This document shows, one piece after another, positions 41,248 to 51,149 of a DNA stretch of 64,000 nucleotides. The position numbers and the translations under genes are program-made. The DNA lies in NCBI GenBank assembly GCA_015067635.1, contig SVMA01000003.1, positions 59,892-123,891 of the forward strand, in the 5' to 3' direction. This stretch comes from Oscillospiraceae bacterium (GTDB taxonomy: Bacteria > Bacillota > Clostridia > Oscillospirales > Oscillospiraceae). The first letter of the stretch is position 1. Every line of letters starts with the position of its first letter. The notes below the pieces were generated by a model that saw nothing but the letters and a program-made list of their open reading frames with translations, ran no database searches and was not told the origin of the DNA.

Positions 41248-44200
41248 ATGGCAAAACGTACTGATATCAAGAAGATTATGATTATCGGCTCCGGCCCCAT
41301 TGTTATTGGCCAGGCCGCAGAGTTTGACTATGCCGGCACGCAAGCCTGTCTTGCATTAAAGGAAGAAGGTTATGAGGTTGTATTGGTAAACTCCAATCCT
41401 GCCACGATTATGACGGATACTTCCATTGCAGATAAGGTCTATATGGAGCCCCTGACCCTGGAATACGTTGCCAAAATCATCCGCTACGAACGTCCCGATG
41501 CTATTGTTCCCGGCATCGGTGGTCAAACCGGACTGAATCTTGCCATGCAGCTGGAAAAGAAGGGAATTTTGCGGGAGTGCCGCGTTAAGCTTCTGGGCAC
41601 TTCCAGCGCCTCAATTGAACAGGCAGAAGACAGAGAGCTGTTTAAGCAGCTGTGCCAGTCCATTGGCGAGCCGGTAATCCCCTCTGAAATCACTTATTCC
41701 ATCGAAGAAGCCAAGGCTGCCGCATTGCGCATTGGCTATCCTGTCGTGCTCCGTCCCGCCTTCACTCTGGGCGGAACCGGCGGCGGTTTTGCATATAGCG
41801 AAGAAGAACTGATTGAGATCGGACTCAACGCCTTCAAGCTCTCCCCCGTCCATCAGGTTTTGGTGGAGAAATCCGTGAAGGGCTACAAGGAAATTGAGTT
41901 TGAAGTTATGCGGGACGGAACTGACCACGCCATTACCATCTGCGGTATGGAAAACATCGACCCCGTTGGTGTTCACACCGGTGACAGTCTTGTGGTTGCT
42001 CCCATCATGACTCTCAGTCAGCAGGATCTGAAAATGCTGAATGATTCCGCCCTGAAGCTGATTCGCAAACTGAAAATTGAAGGTGGCTGTAACGTACAGT
42101 TCGCTTTGAATCCCAATTCCTCCGAATACTATTTGATCGAGGTCAACCCCAGAGTATCCCGTTCCTCAGCCTTGGCATCCAAGGCATCCGGCTATCCCAT
42201 TGCAAAGGTTACTGCCAAAATTGCCGTTGGCATGACCCTGGAGGAAATCAAAATTGCCAATACAAATGCCGCTTTTGAGCCGGCGCTGGATTATGTCATT
42301 GCGAAGCTGCCGCGCTTTCCCTTTGACAAATTTGCATCCGCTACCAATTTGCTGGGCACGCAGATGAAGGCTACCGGTGAGGTTATGGGAATAGGCTCCA
42401 CTTTGGAGGAATGTCTGCTGAAATCTGTTCGCTCTCTGGAAATTGGCTGCTGCCATTTCTATCTGCCGAAATTCGACGGAATGACCGACGGTGAGCTTTT
42501 GGAATATATCTCCCAATTCCGGGACGATAACATGTTTGCCATCGCTGAATTGTTCCGTCGCGGTACACCCATCGAGAAAATCCACAGCGCCACACAAATT
42601 ACAGCCTATTTCCTGGAATCCATTGCCAAAATTGTAGCAATGGAGCAGCAATTAAAGGAAAATATCGGTTGTCCTGCCACCCTGAAAGCAGCAAAGGTTA
42701 TGGGCTTCAGCGATAAATTCATTGCAAAGCTCTGGAAGCAAAAAGAAATCGGTATTTACAATATGCGAAAAGAAAACGGACTTTCTCCGGTATTTCGCAT
42801 GGTGGATACCTGCCATACAAATGCCTATATCCCTTATTTTTACTCGTCCTATACCGGCGAAAATGCTTCTGTATTGACAGACAAAAAGAAAATTATTGTG
42901 CTGGGTGCCGGTCCTATCCGTATCGGACAGGGTGTGGAATTTGACTATTCCACCGTTCATGCCGTGATGACCATTAAAAAGGCCGGATATGAAGCCATTA
43001 TTATCAACAACAATCCGGAAACAGTTTCTACCGATTACACCACTGCGGACAAGCTGTATTTTGAACCCCTGACCACAGAAGATGTGATGAACATCATCGA
43101 ATTTGAAAAGCCCATGGGCGTTATTGCCTCCCTGGGCGGCCAAACTGCCATCAATTTGGCACAGCCGCTGACGGAACGGGGTGTCAAAATCATCGGTACG
43201 GACTGTGCCGCCATTGATAAGGCAGAGGATCGCAACGCCTTTGAAAATCTGCTGAACGAACTGGATATTCCCCGGGCCAAAGGACAGGCCGTAACAAAAA
43301 TCGAGGATGGCATCCATGCCGCCGCGGAAATCGGCTATCCTGTATTGGTCCGTCCGTCCTTTGTTCTGGGCGGTCGTGCCATGCAAATCGTTGCCAACGA
43401 GGAGCAACTGCGGCATTATCTGAAAACTGCCGTAGAAATTGATGAGGACAAGCCCGTCCTGGTGGATAAATATATCGAAGGTCGCGAGGTAGAGGTTGAT
43501 GCCATTTGCGACGGTACCAACGTCTTTATTCCCGGAATCATGGAACTGGTGGAACGCACCGGTGTCCATTCCGGCGACTCCATCTCTGTTTACCCCTCCT
43601 TCTCGATCTCCAATAAGGTGAAGGGTACTATTCTCCAATATGCGAAGAAGCTGGGCTTGGGCATCGGCATCGTCGGTCTATACAATATCCAGTTTATTGT
43701 GGACAAGGATGATAACGTATTCATCATCGAGGTCAACCCCCGTTCTTCCCGTACGGTGCCCTTCCTGAGCAAGGCTACCGGCTATTCCCTGGCAGATATT
43801 GCCACAGAGGTTATCCTGGGTAAGAGTCTGAAGGAGTTGGGCATCTTTGATATCTATCCTGATGAAAAAGAACGCTGGTATGTCAAGGCTCCCGTATTTT
43901 CCTTCAACAAAATCCGCGGGCTGGACGCCTATCTTTCTCCCGAGATGAAGTCAACCGGTGAAGCAATCGGCTATGACAAGACCATGACCCGTGCACTTTA
44001 CAAGGCGCTTCAGGCGGCAGGTACACACCTGCAAAATTACGGCACAGTTCTTGCTACCATTGCCGACAAAGACAAGGAAGAAGCACTGCCTCTCATTCGC
44101 CGGTTCTATCAGCTGGGCTTCAACATTGAAGCCACCGGCGGCACCGCAAGATTCCTGAAGAAGAACGGCATCCGCACCCATACCCTTGGCAAAATCAGCG

Positions 44201-44415
44201 AAGGAAGCGATGCCATTCCCAACGCCTTGCGACAGGGGCATATTGCCTACGTTATCAACACCCGCAACCCCGGCTCCAACGAGAAGGACGGCTACTATAT
44301 CCGCCAGATTTCCACAGAGCATAATGTTACCATCTTCACCGCGCTGGACACCGTTAAGGTTCTTTTGGACGTTCTGGAAGAAACCACGTTAACGATTTCT
44401 ACCATTGACGCTTGA
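41248..44415 (+). CDS. carB: Carbamoyl-phosphate synthase large subunit
   Basis: Makes carbamoyl phosphate from bicarbonate, ammonia and two ATP. 1055 residues with two homologous ATP-grasp halves (GSGPIVIGQAAEFDYAGTQ at the N-terminus, GAGPIRIGQGVEFDYSTVH at about 550) and a C-terminal MGS-type allosteric domain (about 925-1055, FYQLGFNIEATGGTARFL) that normally senses UMP or IMP. The small subunit carA, which supplies ammonia from glutamine, is not in this operon or anywhere in the window. GGAGG precedes the ATG. It lies 10 nt ahead of pyrK. Confidence 0.97.
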   Translation: MAKRTDIKKIMIIGSGPIVIGQAAEFDYAGTQACLALKEEGYEVVLVNSNPATIMTDTSIADKVYMEPLTLEYVAKIIRYERPDAIVPGIGGQTGLNLAMQLEKKGILRECRVKLLGTSSASIEQAEDRELFKQLCQSIGEPVIPSEITYSIEEAKAAALRIGYPVVLRPAFTLGGTGGGFAYSEEELIEIGLNAFKLSPVHQVLVEKSVKGYKEIEFEVMRDGTDHAITICGMENIDPVGVHTGDSLVVAPIMTLSQQDLKMLNDSALKLIRKLKIEGGCNVQFALNPNSSEYYLIEVNPRVSRSSALASKASGYPIAKVTAKIAVGMTLEEIKIANTNAAFEPALDYVIAKLPRFPFDKFASATNLLGTQMKATGEVMGIGSTLEECLLKSVRSLEIGCCHFYLPKFDGMTDGELLEYISQFRDDNMFAIAELFRRGTPIEKIHSATQITAYFLESIAKIVAMEQQLKENIGCPATLKAAKVMGFSDKFIAKLWKQKEIGIYNMRKENGLSPVFRMVDTCHTNAYIPYFYSSYTGENASVLTDKKKIIVLGAGPIRIGQGVEFDYSTVHAVMTIKKAGYEAIIINNNPETVSTDYTTADKLYFEPLTTEDVMNIIEFEKPMGVIASLGGQTAINLAQPLTERGVKIIGTDCAAIDKAEDRNAFENLLNELDIPRAKGQAVTKIEDGIHAAAEIGYPVLVRPSFVLGGRAMQIVANEEQLRHYLKTAVEIDEDKPVLVDKYIEGREVEVDAICDGTNVFIPGIMELVERTGVHSGDSISVYPSFSISNKVKGTILQYAKKLGLGIGIVGLYNIQFIVDKDDNVFIIEVNPRSSRTVPFLSKATGYSLADIATEVILGKSLKELGIFDIYPDEKERWYVKAPVFSFNKIRGLDAYLSPEMKSTGEAIGYDKTMTRALYKALQAAGTHLQNYGTVLATIADKDKEEALPLIRRFYQLGFNIEATGGTARFLKKNGIRTHTLGKISEGSDAIPNALRQGHIAYVINTRNPGSNEKDGYYIRQISTEHNVTIFTALDTVKVLLDVLEETTLTISTIDA

Positions 44416-44425
44416 GGACATGCCC

Positions 44426-45157
44426 ATGAATCAGAGTATTTTTGAGATTATCCGCAATGACGCGCTGACAGAAAACGTATTTCAGATGGTTTTACGCGGA
44501 GATACTTCTGCCATCACTGCGCCGGGTCAGTTTGTAAATATCCGGATAGACGGACTTTTTCTGCGAAGACCCATTTCCGTCTGTGATTATGACGCAAATA
44601 CCCTTACCCTGATCTACAAGGTCGTGGGCAAAGGCACTGCCGCTATGGCAGGGCTTTCCACCGGCAGTCAGTTGGATATCCTCACCGGATTGGGAAACGG
44701 CTATGACCTGTCTCTCAGCGGCGACTTTCCTGTGCTGTTGGGTGGCGGTGTAGGTGTTCCGCCCTTGTACAATCTGGCAAAAAAACTGATTGCTGAGGGC
44801 AAATCCGTTTCTGTCATTCTCGGCTTCAACACCGAAAATGAGGTGTTTTATGAAGATCAATTCCAAGCATTGGGCTGTGCCGTTACCGTCACAACTGTTG
44901 ACGGCTCCCACGGCACCAAGGGCTTTGTCACGGATGCGCTTCCGGAAAATTACAGCTATTTTTATACCTGCGGACCGGAACCCATGCTGAAGACCGTATA
45001 CCGTATGACACACACCTCCGGACAGTTGAGCTTTGAAGAGCGCATGGGGTGTGGCTTTGGCGCGTGCATGGGCTGTTCCTGCCAAACCATCACCGGCTAT
45101 AAGCGCATTTGCAAAGAAGGCCCCGTGATGAAAAAGGAGGAAATCTTATGGGATTAA
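44426..45157 (+). CDS. pyrK: Dihydroorotate dehydrogenase electron-transfer subunit
   Basis: FAD and [2Fe-2S] subunit that couples PyrD to NAD. 243 residues from MNQSIFEI; I prefer this ATG because GAGG is 8 nt away, against 2 nt for the ATG two codons upstream. It has the flavin motif RRPISVCDYD, GGGVGVPPLY for NAD and the C-terminal cluster CGFGACMGCSC..C. Overlaps pyrD by 10 nt, as expected for subunits of one complex. Confidence 0.95.
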   Translation: MNQSIFEIIRNDALTENVFQMVLRGDTSAITAPGQFVNIRIDGLFLRRPISVCDYDANTLTLIYKVVGKGTAAMAGLSTGSQLDILTGLGNGYDLSLSGDFPVLLGGGVGVPPLYNLAKKLIAEGKSVSVILGFNTENEVFYEDQFQALGCAVTVTTVDGSHGTKGFVTDALPENYSYFYTCGPEPMLKTVYRMTHTSGQLSFEERMGCGFGACMGCSCQTITGYKRICKEGPVMKKEEILWD

Positions 45158-46062
45158 CTGTAAATCTTTGCGGCATTGAACTGAGTAATCCTGTCATTCC
45201 CGCCTCCGGCACCTTTGGTTACGGCTATGAATTTGCTGAACTGTATGACATCAATGAGTTGGGCACTTTTTCCTTCAAGGGAACAACAAAAGAACCCCGT
45301 TTCGGCAACCCCACACCGCGTATTGCGGAATGCCCCGGCGGCATGATCAATGCAGTTGGACTGCAAAATCCCGGCGTGGATAAGGTCATTGCCGAAGAGC
45401 TTCCCAAACTGAAGGCCTGCTTTTATAAGCCGGTCATGGCTAACGTTTCCGGCTTTTCTGTGGACGGTTACGCTTATACCTGTGAAAAGCTTGACAAAGA
45501 ACCGCAGGTCGGCTGGCTTGAGGTCAATATCAGCTGTCCCAACGTCCATGGCGGTGGTATGAGCTTCGGCACTCAGCCGGAAGCTGCCGCGGCAGTCACC
45601 AAGGCTGTTAAGGCAGTTACAACAAAACCGGTTATCATCAAGCTCTCCCCCAATGTCACAAACATTGTTGCCATTGCAAAGGCTTGTGAGGATGCCGGTG
45701 CTGATGGCATCAGCCTGATTAACACCATGCTGGGAATGCGCATCAATCTTCACAACCGGAAGCCTGTTATTGCAAACACTATGGGCGGTTATTCCGGTCC
45801 CGGAATCTTCCCGGTTGCTCTGCGCATGGTCTATCAGGTCGCACAGGCCGTTTCCGTCCCCATCATCGGCATGGGCGGTGTCAGTTCCGCTGAGGATGTG
45901 ATTGAAATGATGCTGGCCGGTGCAACCGCCGTGGAGGTTGGTGCCGCCAATCTCGTTAATCCGTATATCTGTCGGGATATCATTCGGGATTTGCCCCGGG
46001 TGATGGAAAAATACAAAATAAACAACTTGCAAGAAATTATAGGAGGCGTTAACCATGGGTAA
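45148..46062 (+). CDS. pyrD: Dihydroorotate dehydrogenase, NAD type (PyrD-B)
   Basis: Oxidises dihydroorotate to orotate. The 304-residue TIM barrel starts at MGLTVNL behind AAAGGAGG; the track start lies inside pyrK. Class 1B features are NPVIPASGTFGYG, the catalytic Cys in NISCPNVHGGG, KLSPNVTNI and IIGMGGVSSAEDV for FMN phosphate. Needs PyrK, encoded just upstream. Overlaps pyrF by 8 nt. Confidence 0.96.
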   Translation: MGLTVNLCGIELSNPVIPASGTFGYGYEFAELYDINELGTFSFKGTTKEPRFGNPTPRIAECPGGMINAVGLQNPGVDKVIAEELPKLKACFYKPVMANVSGFSVDGYAYTCEKLDKEPQVGWLEVNISCPNVHGGGMSFGTQPEAAAAVTKAVKAVTTKPVIIKLSPNVTNIVAIAKACEDAGADGISLINTMLGMRINLHNRKPVIANTMGGYSGPGIFPVALRMVYQVAQAVSVPIIGMGGVSSAEDVIEMMLAGATAVEVGAANLVNPYICRDIIRDLPRVMEKYKINNLQEIIGGVNHG

Positions 46063-46753
46063 GGACGTCATTATTGCCTGTGACTTTTCATCCAGAGAGG
46101 CAACTCTTTCTTTTTTGGATAAGTTTCAGGGTAAAAAACCCTTCGTAAAAATCGGCATGGAGCTTTACTTCGCGGAAGGGCCAGACATCGTACGGGAAAT
46201 CAAAGCCAGAGGTCATAAGATTTTTCTGGATCTGAAGCTTCATGATATCCCCAACACCGTAAAAAAGGCAATGGCTGTTTTGTCAAATCTGGATGTGGAT
46301 ATTTGCAATCTGCATGCCGCCGGTACCGTCAACATGATGGAACAGGCCCTGGAAGGTCTGACACGGGCAGATGGCACCCGTCCCCTGCTTATTGCTGTTA
46401 CCCAACTGACGTCCACAGATCAGGAGAGTCTGGAAAGGGATCTGATGATTCATGCGCCCATGGATGAAGTGGTCATGCACTACGCCCAAAATGCAAAGCG
46501 TGCCGGCTTGGACGGTATCGTATGTTCTCCTTTGGAAGCAGGCAAGGTTCACGATATCTGCGGCAGAGATTTCCTAACCGTCACACCCGGTGTGCGTTTT
46601 GCCGACGGAGATGTAGGCGACCAAAAGCGCGTCATGACCCCTGCCGCTGCAAAAGCCATCGGCTCTGACTACATCGTAGTCGGCCGACCCATTACCGGAG
46701 CAGCCGACCCTGTCGCCGCCTATGGACGCTGTGTTGCTGAATTCTGTGACTGA
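46055..46753 (+). CDS. pyrF: Orotidine 5'-phosphate decarboxylase
   Basis: Last step to UMP. 232-residue TIM barrel with the catalytic FLDLKLHDIPNTV block (Lys and Asp), VTPGVRFADGDVGDQKRVMTP and the phosphate-binding VGRPIT. AGGAGGCG lies upstream inside pyrD. Group I type by motif. Confidence 0.96.
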   Translation: MGKDVIIACDFSSREATLSFLDKFQGKKPFVKIGMELYFAEGPDIVREIKARGHKIFLDLKLHDIPNTVKKAMAVLSNLDVDICNLHAAGTVNMMEQALEGLTRADGTRPLLIAVTQLTSTDQESLERDLMIHAPMDEVVMHYAQNAKRAGLDGIVCSPLEAGKVHDICGRDFLTVTPGVRFADGDVGDQKRVMTPAAAKAIGSDYIVVGRPITGAADPVAAYGRCVAEFCD

Positions 46754-46763
46754 GGAGAGAAAT

Positions 46764-47420
46764 ATGGAAGCTTATAAGAGAGAATTTATCCAATTCCTGC
46801 AGGGTGCGGGCGTGCTGAAATTCGGTGACTTCACCGCAAAATCCGGTCGCAAAATCCCCTACTTTATCAATGCAGGCATGATTAAAACCGGCGAAGAAAT
46901 TGCCAAACTGGGCGAATTCTATGCCAAGGCATATTTTGAGAAAATCGGCAACAAACCCACCGTCCTCTACGGACCGGCATACAAGGGCATCTCCATTGCC
47001 GTATCCGCCGCTGTGGCACTGAGCAAAAACAATCTGAACGTCCCCTTCTTCTTTAACCGTAAGGAAATCAAGGATCACGGTGAAGGCGGCGTATTTGTGG
47101 GTTATGTACCCCAAGCCGGTGAGGAAGTCGTAATTGTTGAAGATGTCATCACAGCCGGTACAGCGATTCGCGAGAGTATGGCCATTCTCAGCACTCTGGA
47201 GAATGTAAAAGTGGCCGCAACCTTTGTCATGGTAGACCGGAAGGAAAAAGGACAGGGAGAAAAAGGTGCCATGCAGGAAATCGAAGAGGAATTTGGCTTC
47301 CCTGTGTACTCCGTGGTTGATGTTTATGATATCATCGAGTACTTGCAGGAAGATCCCGCCAATGAGGAAAATGTCACACGTATTCAAAACTATCTTGCCG
47401 TGAACGGAGCGAAAGTATGA
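46764..47420 (+). CDS. pyrE: Orotate phosphoribosyltransferase
   Basis: Adds PRPP to orotate, giving OMP. 218 residues from MEAYKREF behind GAGGAG; the track start lies in pyrF. It has the PRPP loop [17 protein letters not shown], the [15 protein letters not shown] flexible loop and LYGPAYKGI. Four-base overlap with pyrB. Confidence 0.96.
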   Translation: MEAYKREFIQFLQGAGVLKFGDFTAKSGRKIPYFINAGMIKTGEEIAKLGEFYAKAYFEKIGNKPTVLYGPAYKGISIAVSAAVALSKNNLNVPFFFNRKEIKDHGEGGVFVGYVPQAGEEVVIVEDVITAGTAIRESMAILSTLENVKVAATFVMVDRKEKGQGEKGAMQEIEEEFGFPVYSVVDVYDIIEYLQEDPANEENVTRIQNYLAVNGAKV

Positions 47421-48499
47421 GAAGCTTGATCAGTATTCTGGATTTTTCGGTGGAGGAACTGGACAAGCTGATCTCCACCGCAAAGGACATCATTGTCCAT
47501 CCCGAAAACTATGTTGAAAAATGTCGGCACAAAAAATTGGCGACCCTCTTTTTTGAACCGTCTACCCGCACCCGTCTGAGCTTTGAAGCCGCGATGCTGG
47601 AGCTGGGCGGTGACGTTCTTGGCTTCAGCGATTCCAACTCTTCTTCTGCCGCCAAGGGAGAAAGCATGGCAGACACTGCCGCGGTTTTGTCCTGTTATGC
47701 GGATATCATGGCCATTCGGCACCCAAGAGAGGGCGCGCCTTATGTTGCATCCAACAATGCAACCATTCCCGTTATCAATGCCGGTGACGGCGGTCATAAC
47801 CATCCCACTCAGACTCTGGCGGATATTCTCACCATATCCCGGGAGATGGGCCGTTTGAATGATCTGACCGTAGGCCTGTGCGGCGATTTGAAATATGGTC
47901 GCACGGTACATTCCCTTATAGAAGCCATGGCACGCTACACCGGTGTCAAATTTGTGCTAATCTCCCCGGAGGAATTGAAGGTTCCCGGCTTCATCCGCTT
48001 TAATGTTCTGGAACGGTACGGCATCCCTTACCAGGAGGTTTCTTCCCTGGAAGATGCAATGCCCAAGCTGGATGTGCTGTATATGACCAGAATCCAGCGG
48101 GAGCGTTTTGACTGTGCGGAAACTTATGAACGTCTGAAGGACAGCTACATTCTGGATACGGCAAAGATGTCTCAAGCGAAGGAAAAAATGTGCGTTTTGC
48201 ATCCCCTGCCCCGGGTCAACGAAATCAGCGTTGCGGTGGACAGCGATCCCCGCGCGGCCTACTTCCGTCAGGTTCTGAATGGCAAGTATATGCGTATGGC
48301 ACTGATTTTGATGCTTTTGGAGGAAGCACAGCGAGATCCCATTCGGCGCGGTGTTGACACCAGCGGCTATCTGCGTGACCGTGTCTGTACCAATCCCAAG
48401 TGTATTTGTCAGGTAGAGCAGGAACTCCCCCAATTGGCAAAGCTTACTGACCCAGAAGCGAATATTTACCGCTGTATTTACTGCGAAAGCAAAGTATAA
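47417..48499 (+). CDS. pyrB: Aspartate carbamoyltransferase with C-terminal PyrI-type zinc module
   Basis: Second step of pyrimidine synthesis. Residues 1-310 are a normal catalytic chain: [13 protein letters not shown] (45-57), [19 protein letters not shown], and [11 protein letters not shown]. Residues 320-360 form an extra tail with four cysteines, C324-x4-C329-x23-C353-x2-C356, the exact spacing of the zinc site in the E. coli regulatory chain PyrI, and similar wording (CTNPKC and CIYCE). The PyrI nucleotide-binding domain is absent. The tail may fix the quaternary structure of the catalytic trimers. Last gene of the operon. Confidence 0.94.
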   Translation: MRSLISILDFSVEELDKLISTAKDIIVHPENYVEKCRHKKLATLFFEPSTRTRLSFEAAMLELGGDVLGFSDSNSSSAAKGESMADTAAVLSCYADIMAIRHPREGAPYVASNNATIPVINAGDGGHNHPTQTLADILTISREMGRLNDLTVGLCGDLKYGRTVHSLIEAMARYTGVKFVLISPEELKVPGFIRFNVLERYGIPYQEVSSLEDAMPKLDVLYMTRIQRERFDCAETYERLKDSYILDTAKMSQAKEKMCVLHPLPRVNEISVAVDSDPRAAYFRQVLNGKYMRMALILMLLEEAQRDPIRRGVDTSGYLRDRVCTNPKCICQVEQELPQLAKLTDPEANIYRCIYCESKV

Positions 48500-48504
48500 A
48501 AAAT

Positions 48505-48537
48505 CGGATGTGCAAGCACCATTGCACATCCGTTTTC
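48505..48537. terminator. Bidirectional terminator between pyrB and recR
   Basis: CGGATGTGCAA/TTGCACATCCG, 11-bp stem with a 6-nt loop, TTTTC on the plus strand and TTTTTTA on the minus strand. Confidence 0.9.
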
Positions 48538-49137
48538 TTATATTTCTTGCCTGCCTTCCAGCGCACGCGACAGCGTAACCTCATCGGCATATTCCAGTTG
48601 GCTGCCCACAGGCACGCCGTAAGCCAGCCGGGTCACTTTGATTTCCATCGGCCGTAGCAGGCGGGAAATGTACATAGCGGTGGCCTCACCCTCAGTATCG
48701 GGATTTGTTGCCATAATGACTTCCCGCACTTCGCCGGATGCCACACGCATCAGCAACTCCTTAATGCGAATATCGTCCTGCGTCACATGATTCAGAGGAG
48801 AAATCACGCCGTGAAGCACATGATAAAGACCGTTAAATTCGCGGCTGCGCTCCATCGCAATCACATCTCTCGGCTCTGCCACTACGCAGATGATCGAACG
48901 GTCCCGAAGCTCGTTATCACAAATGGGGCAAAGCGCCCTGTCTGTCAAATTCTGACAAACCGGACAGGTATGTACCGTCTGCTTTGCCGTTAATATCGCC
49001 TCCGCAAATGCCTTCGCATCCTCTTCCGGAAGCTCCAGTACATAAAATGCCAGTCGCTGGGCAGTTTTTCCGCCAACACCGGGAAGCCGGGCAAATTGGT
49101 CTGCCAGTTCCTGCAAGGCCGTAGGAAAATACTGCAT
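48538..49137 (-). CDS. recR: Recombination mediator RecR
   Basis: Works with RecO and RecF to load RecA on gapped DNA. 199 residues with the N-terminal helix-hairpin-helix (LPGVGGKTAQRLAFY), the C4 zinc finger CPVC..CPIC and the Toprim domain (ICVVAEPRDVIAMER, ATNPDTEGEATAMYI). Conserved dnaX-ybaB-recR order. It starts at the base where ybaB ends. Confidence 0.97.
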   Translation of the reverse strand: MQYFPTALQELADQFARLPGVGGKTAQRLAFYVLELPEEDAKAFAEAILTAKQTVHTCPVCQNLTDRALCPICDNELRDRSIICVVAEPRDVIAMERSREFNGLYHVLHGVISPLNHVTQDDIRIKELLMRVASGEVREVIMATNPDTEGEATAMYISRLLRPMEIKVTRLAYGVPVGSQLEYADEVTLSRALEGRQEI

Positions 49138-49481
49138 CAGAACAGGCCTCCCAGATTCAAGCCACCAGTCAGTCTGGACATGTTGCTGGCGGCATCGGCA
49201 TCGGCACTGCGCATAGCCTCATTCACCGCCGCGATCACCATATCCTGCAGCATTTCCACATCATCAGGATCTACTGCATCCGGCTTGATTTCCAAATTTA
49301 CCAGCTCATGCTTACCGTTGACGGATGCGGATACCATGCCGCCACCGGAGGTTGCGGTATAGACCTTATTCTCCTGTTCCTCCTGCATCCGCAACAGTTC
49401 CTGCTGCATTTTTTGCGCCTGCTTCATCATTGCGGCCTGATTCATACCACCGGGCATTCCCCGGAAATTATTTTTTGCCAT
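49137..49481 (-). CDS. ybaB: Nucleoid-associated protein YbaB/EbfC
   Basis: A 114-residue dimeric DNA-binding protein. Typical features are a long N-terminal helix rich in Met and Gln (MMKQAQKMQQELLRMQEE), a GGGMVSASVNGKHELVNLEI beta region and the VAAVNEA helix. The N- and C-termini are Gly-rich. Lies 11 nt downstream of dnaX. Confidence 0.95.
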   Translation of the reverse strand: MAKNNFRGMPGGMNQAAMMKQAQKMQQELLRMQEEQENKVYTATSGGGMVSASVNGKHELVNLEIKPDAVDPDDVEMLQDMVIAAVNEAMRSADADAASNMSRLTGGLNLGGLF

Positions 49482-49492
49482 GACAATTCTCC

Positions 49493-51106
49493 TTAGTTGT
49501 CCTTGATGTTCACGATATTGCTGTGAGCGCGGCCAAAATCCATCAGACGCTTCATTTTCTCACCGGTCTGCGGCTTTGTCGTCATATCCTCCGCCCTTGC
49601 GTTTACGTTCTGTCCCAAAATGGCCGATGCTTTTCTTGCAATAACAGCGAGAATTTCCGCCTTATTGATCATATCATACATGAAGCTGTTTGAGCATTGC
49701 AGAACCACCTGATTGTTTCGCAGGATTCCCTTCACCGGCGCATTTTCACTGGTGGTAAAGAAGCCGACGTAGGGCGGTTTCATTTCCTGTCTGATGGCGC
49801 TGACCAATTCTGCCCAAAAGCCCACAGGTGCTTCTATTGTATCCGGAAGCGGTTGTTCTACCGGCTCAGGCTCGTCCACAGTATCTGAAATCGGCTGAGG
49901 CTCCTCTTCCTTTTCCGGAATCATCTGCATCGGCGGATTGGATACAAAGCTACCGCTTTTTATTTGTTCTTCCATACGGGTCAACCGAGCATTGAGGCTT
50001 TGTGTATCCAGTTGCAGCTCCGGCTGGCAAAGACGGATCAGACACAGCTCTGCATCCATTCTCCTGCTGGCACTGCGTGTAAAGCCTGACATCGTAGCCT
50101 CCAGGAGCTCCATCATCAGCACCAGTTCTCCGGAAGAAAGCGCCTTGGAAAGTCCGAACGCCTCTTTATCGGTTGCCACACCGGAAAGCATGGTAAGTCC
50201 CGCCTCCGGCGCCGTTTTCAGAATCAGCAGATCCCGGCAGAGACAGGCAAGCTCATCCAAAAGCGCGCCCATTTCTTTTCCGTCTGCGTACAGCTGATTG
50301 AAAAGGGCCAAAGCCTTTGCCGTGTCATGGGCCGCAATATAGCCCATAAGCTCTGCAGTTTTGCGTTCTCCCGCAATTCCCAGGCAGGCATATACCCGTT
50401 CTGCCGTCAATTCGCCAACAGTAGCCGATGCACACTGATCCAAAAGGCTTAATCCGTCGCGCATACCTCCGTCTGCCATCCGGGCAAGGACACGGGCAGC
50501 AGAATCATCCAAATCGATATTCTCTTGATAGGCTACGTATTGCAGTCTTGCCGCAATATCCTCCTGACTGATGCGTCGGAAGGAAAAACGCTGACAACGG
50601 GACAAAATCGTAGCGGGAACCTTGTGCAGCTCCGTCGTTGCCAGGATGAACAGCAAATGCTCCGGCGGCTCTTCAATAATCTTCAGCAATGCATTGAATG
50701 CCGAAATTGACAGCATGTGCACTTCGTCAATGATATACACACGCATTTTCACCTGGGAAGGCGTATAGATGGCATCATCCCGCAAATCCCGGACATTATC
50801 CACACCGTTGTTGGAAGCCGCATCAATTTCCAGCACATCCATGCAGGCACCGGAGTCAATCGCCTGACATGCCGAGCAGCAATTACAGGGATTTCCATCC
50901 TGAGGATTCAGACAGTTTACAGCCTTAGCCAGAATTTTTGCACAGCTGGTCTTGCCCGTTCCCCGGGAACCGGTGAACAGGTAGGCATGGCTCATTTTAC
51001 CGCTGATAAGCTGGGTTTTCAGCGTTTGCGTAACCGCCATCTGACCGGAAACATCGTCAAAGGTCTGGGGACGGTATTTCCGATAAAGAGCTTGATAAGC
51101 GGACAT
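49493..51106 (-). CDS. dnaX: DNA polymerase III subunits gamma and tau
   Basis: Clamp-loader ATPase of the replisome. 537 residues with Walker A GSRGTGKTSCAKI (near 45), a zinc module CLNPQDGNPCNCCSAC, DEVHMLS, and sensor region ATTELHKVPATILSRCQRF. After the AAA and collar domains (to about 365) comes an acidic Pro/Glu linker and a degenerate tau C-terminal domain. I see no obvious slippery heptanucleotide, so a programmed frameshift gamma form is not indicated. Lies downstream of the SRP RNA. Confidence 0.96.
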   Translation of the reverse strand: MSAYQALYRKYRPQTFDDVSGQMAVTQTLKTQLISGKMSHAYLFTGSRGTGKTSCAKILAKAVNCLNPQDGNPCNCCSACQAIDSGACMDVLEIDAASNNGVDNVRDLRDDAIYTPSQVKMRVYIIDEVHMLSISAFNALLKIIEEPPEHLLFILATTELHKVPATILSRCQRFSFRRISQEDIAARLQYVAYQENIDLDDSAARVLARMADGGMRDGLSLLDQCASATVGELTAERVYACLGIAGERKTAELMGYIAAHDTAKALALFNQLYADGKEMGALLDELACLCRDLLILKTAPEAGLTMLSGVATDKEAFGLSKALSSGELVLMMELLEATMSGFTRSASRRMDAELCLIRLCQPELQLDTQSLNARLTRMEEQIKSGSFVSNPPMQMIPEKEEEPQPISDTVDEPEPVEQPLPDTIEAPVGFWAELVSAIRQEMKPPYVGFFTTSENAPVKGILRNNQVVLQCSNSFMYDMINKAEILAVIARKASAILGQNVNARAEDMTTKPQTGEKMKRLMDFGRAHSNIVNIKDN

Positions 51107-51149
51107 AATGTCCCCTCCTTCTCACTTAGAATAATGACCGGCCTATAAC

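Noticed and set aside
49493-51106. Programmed frameshift in dnaX giving a separate gamma subunit
   Set aside because: I saw no A-AAA-AAG slippery site with a following stem in the coding strand.
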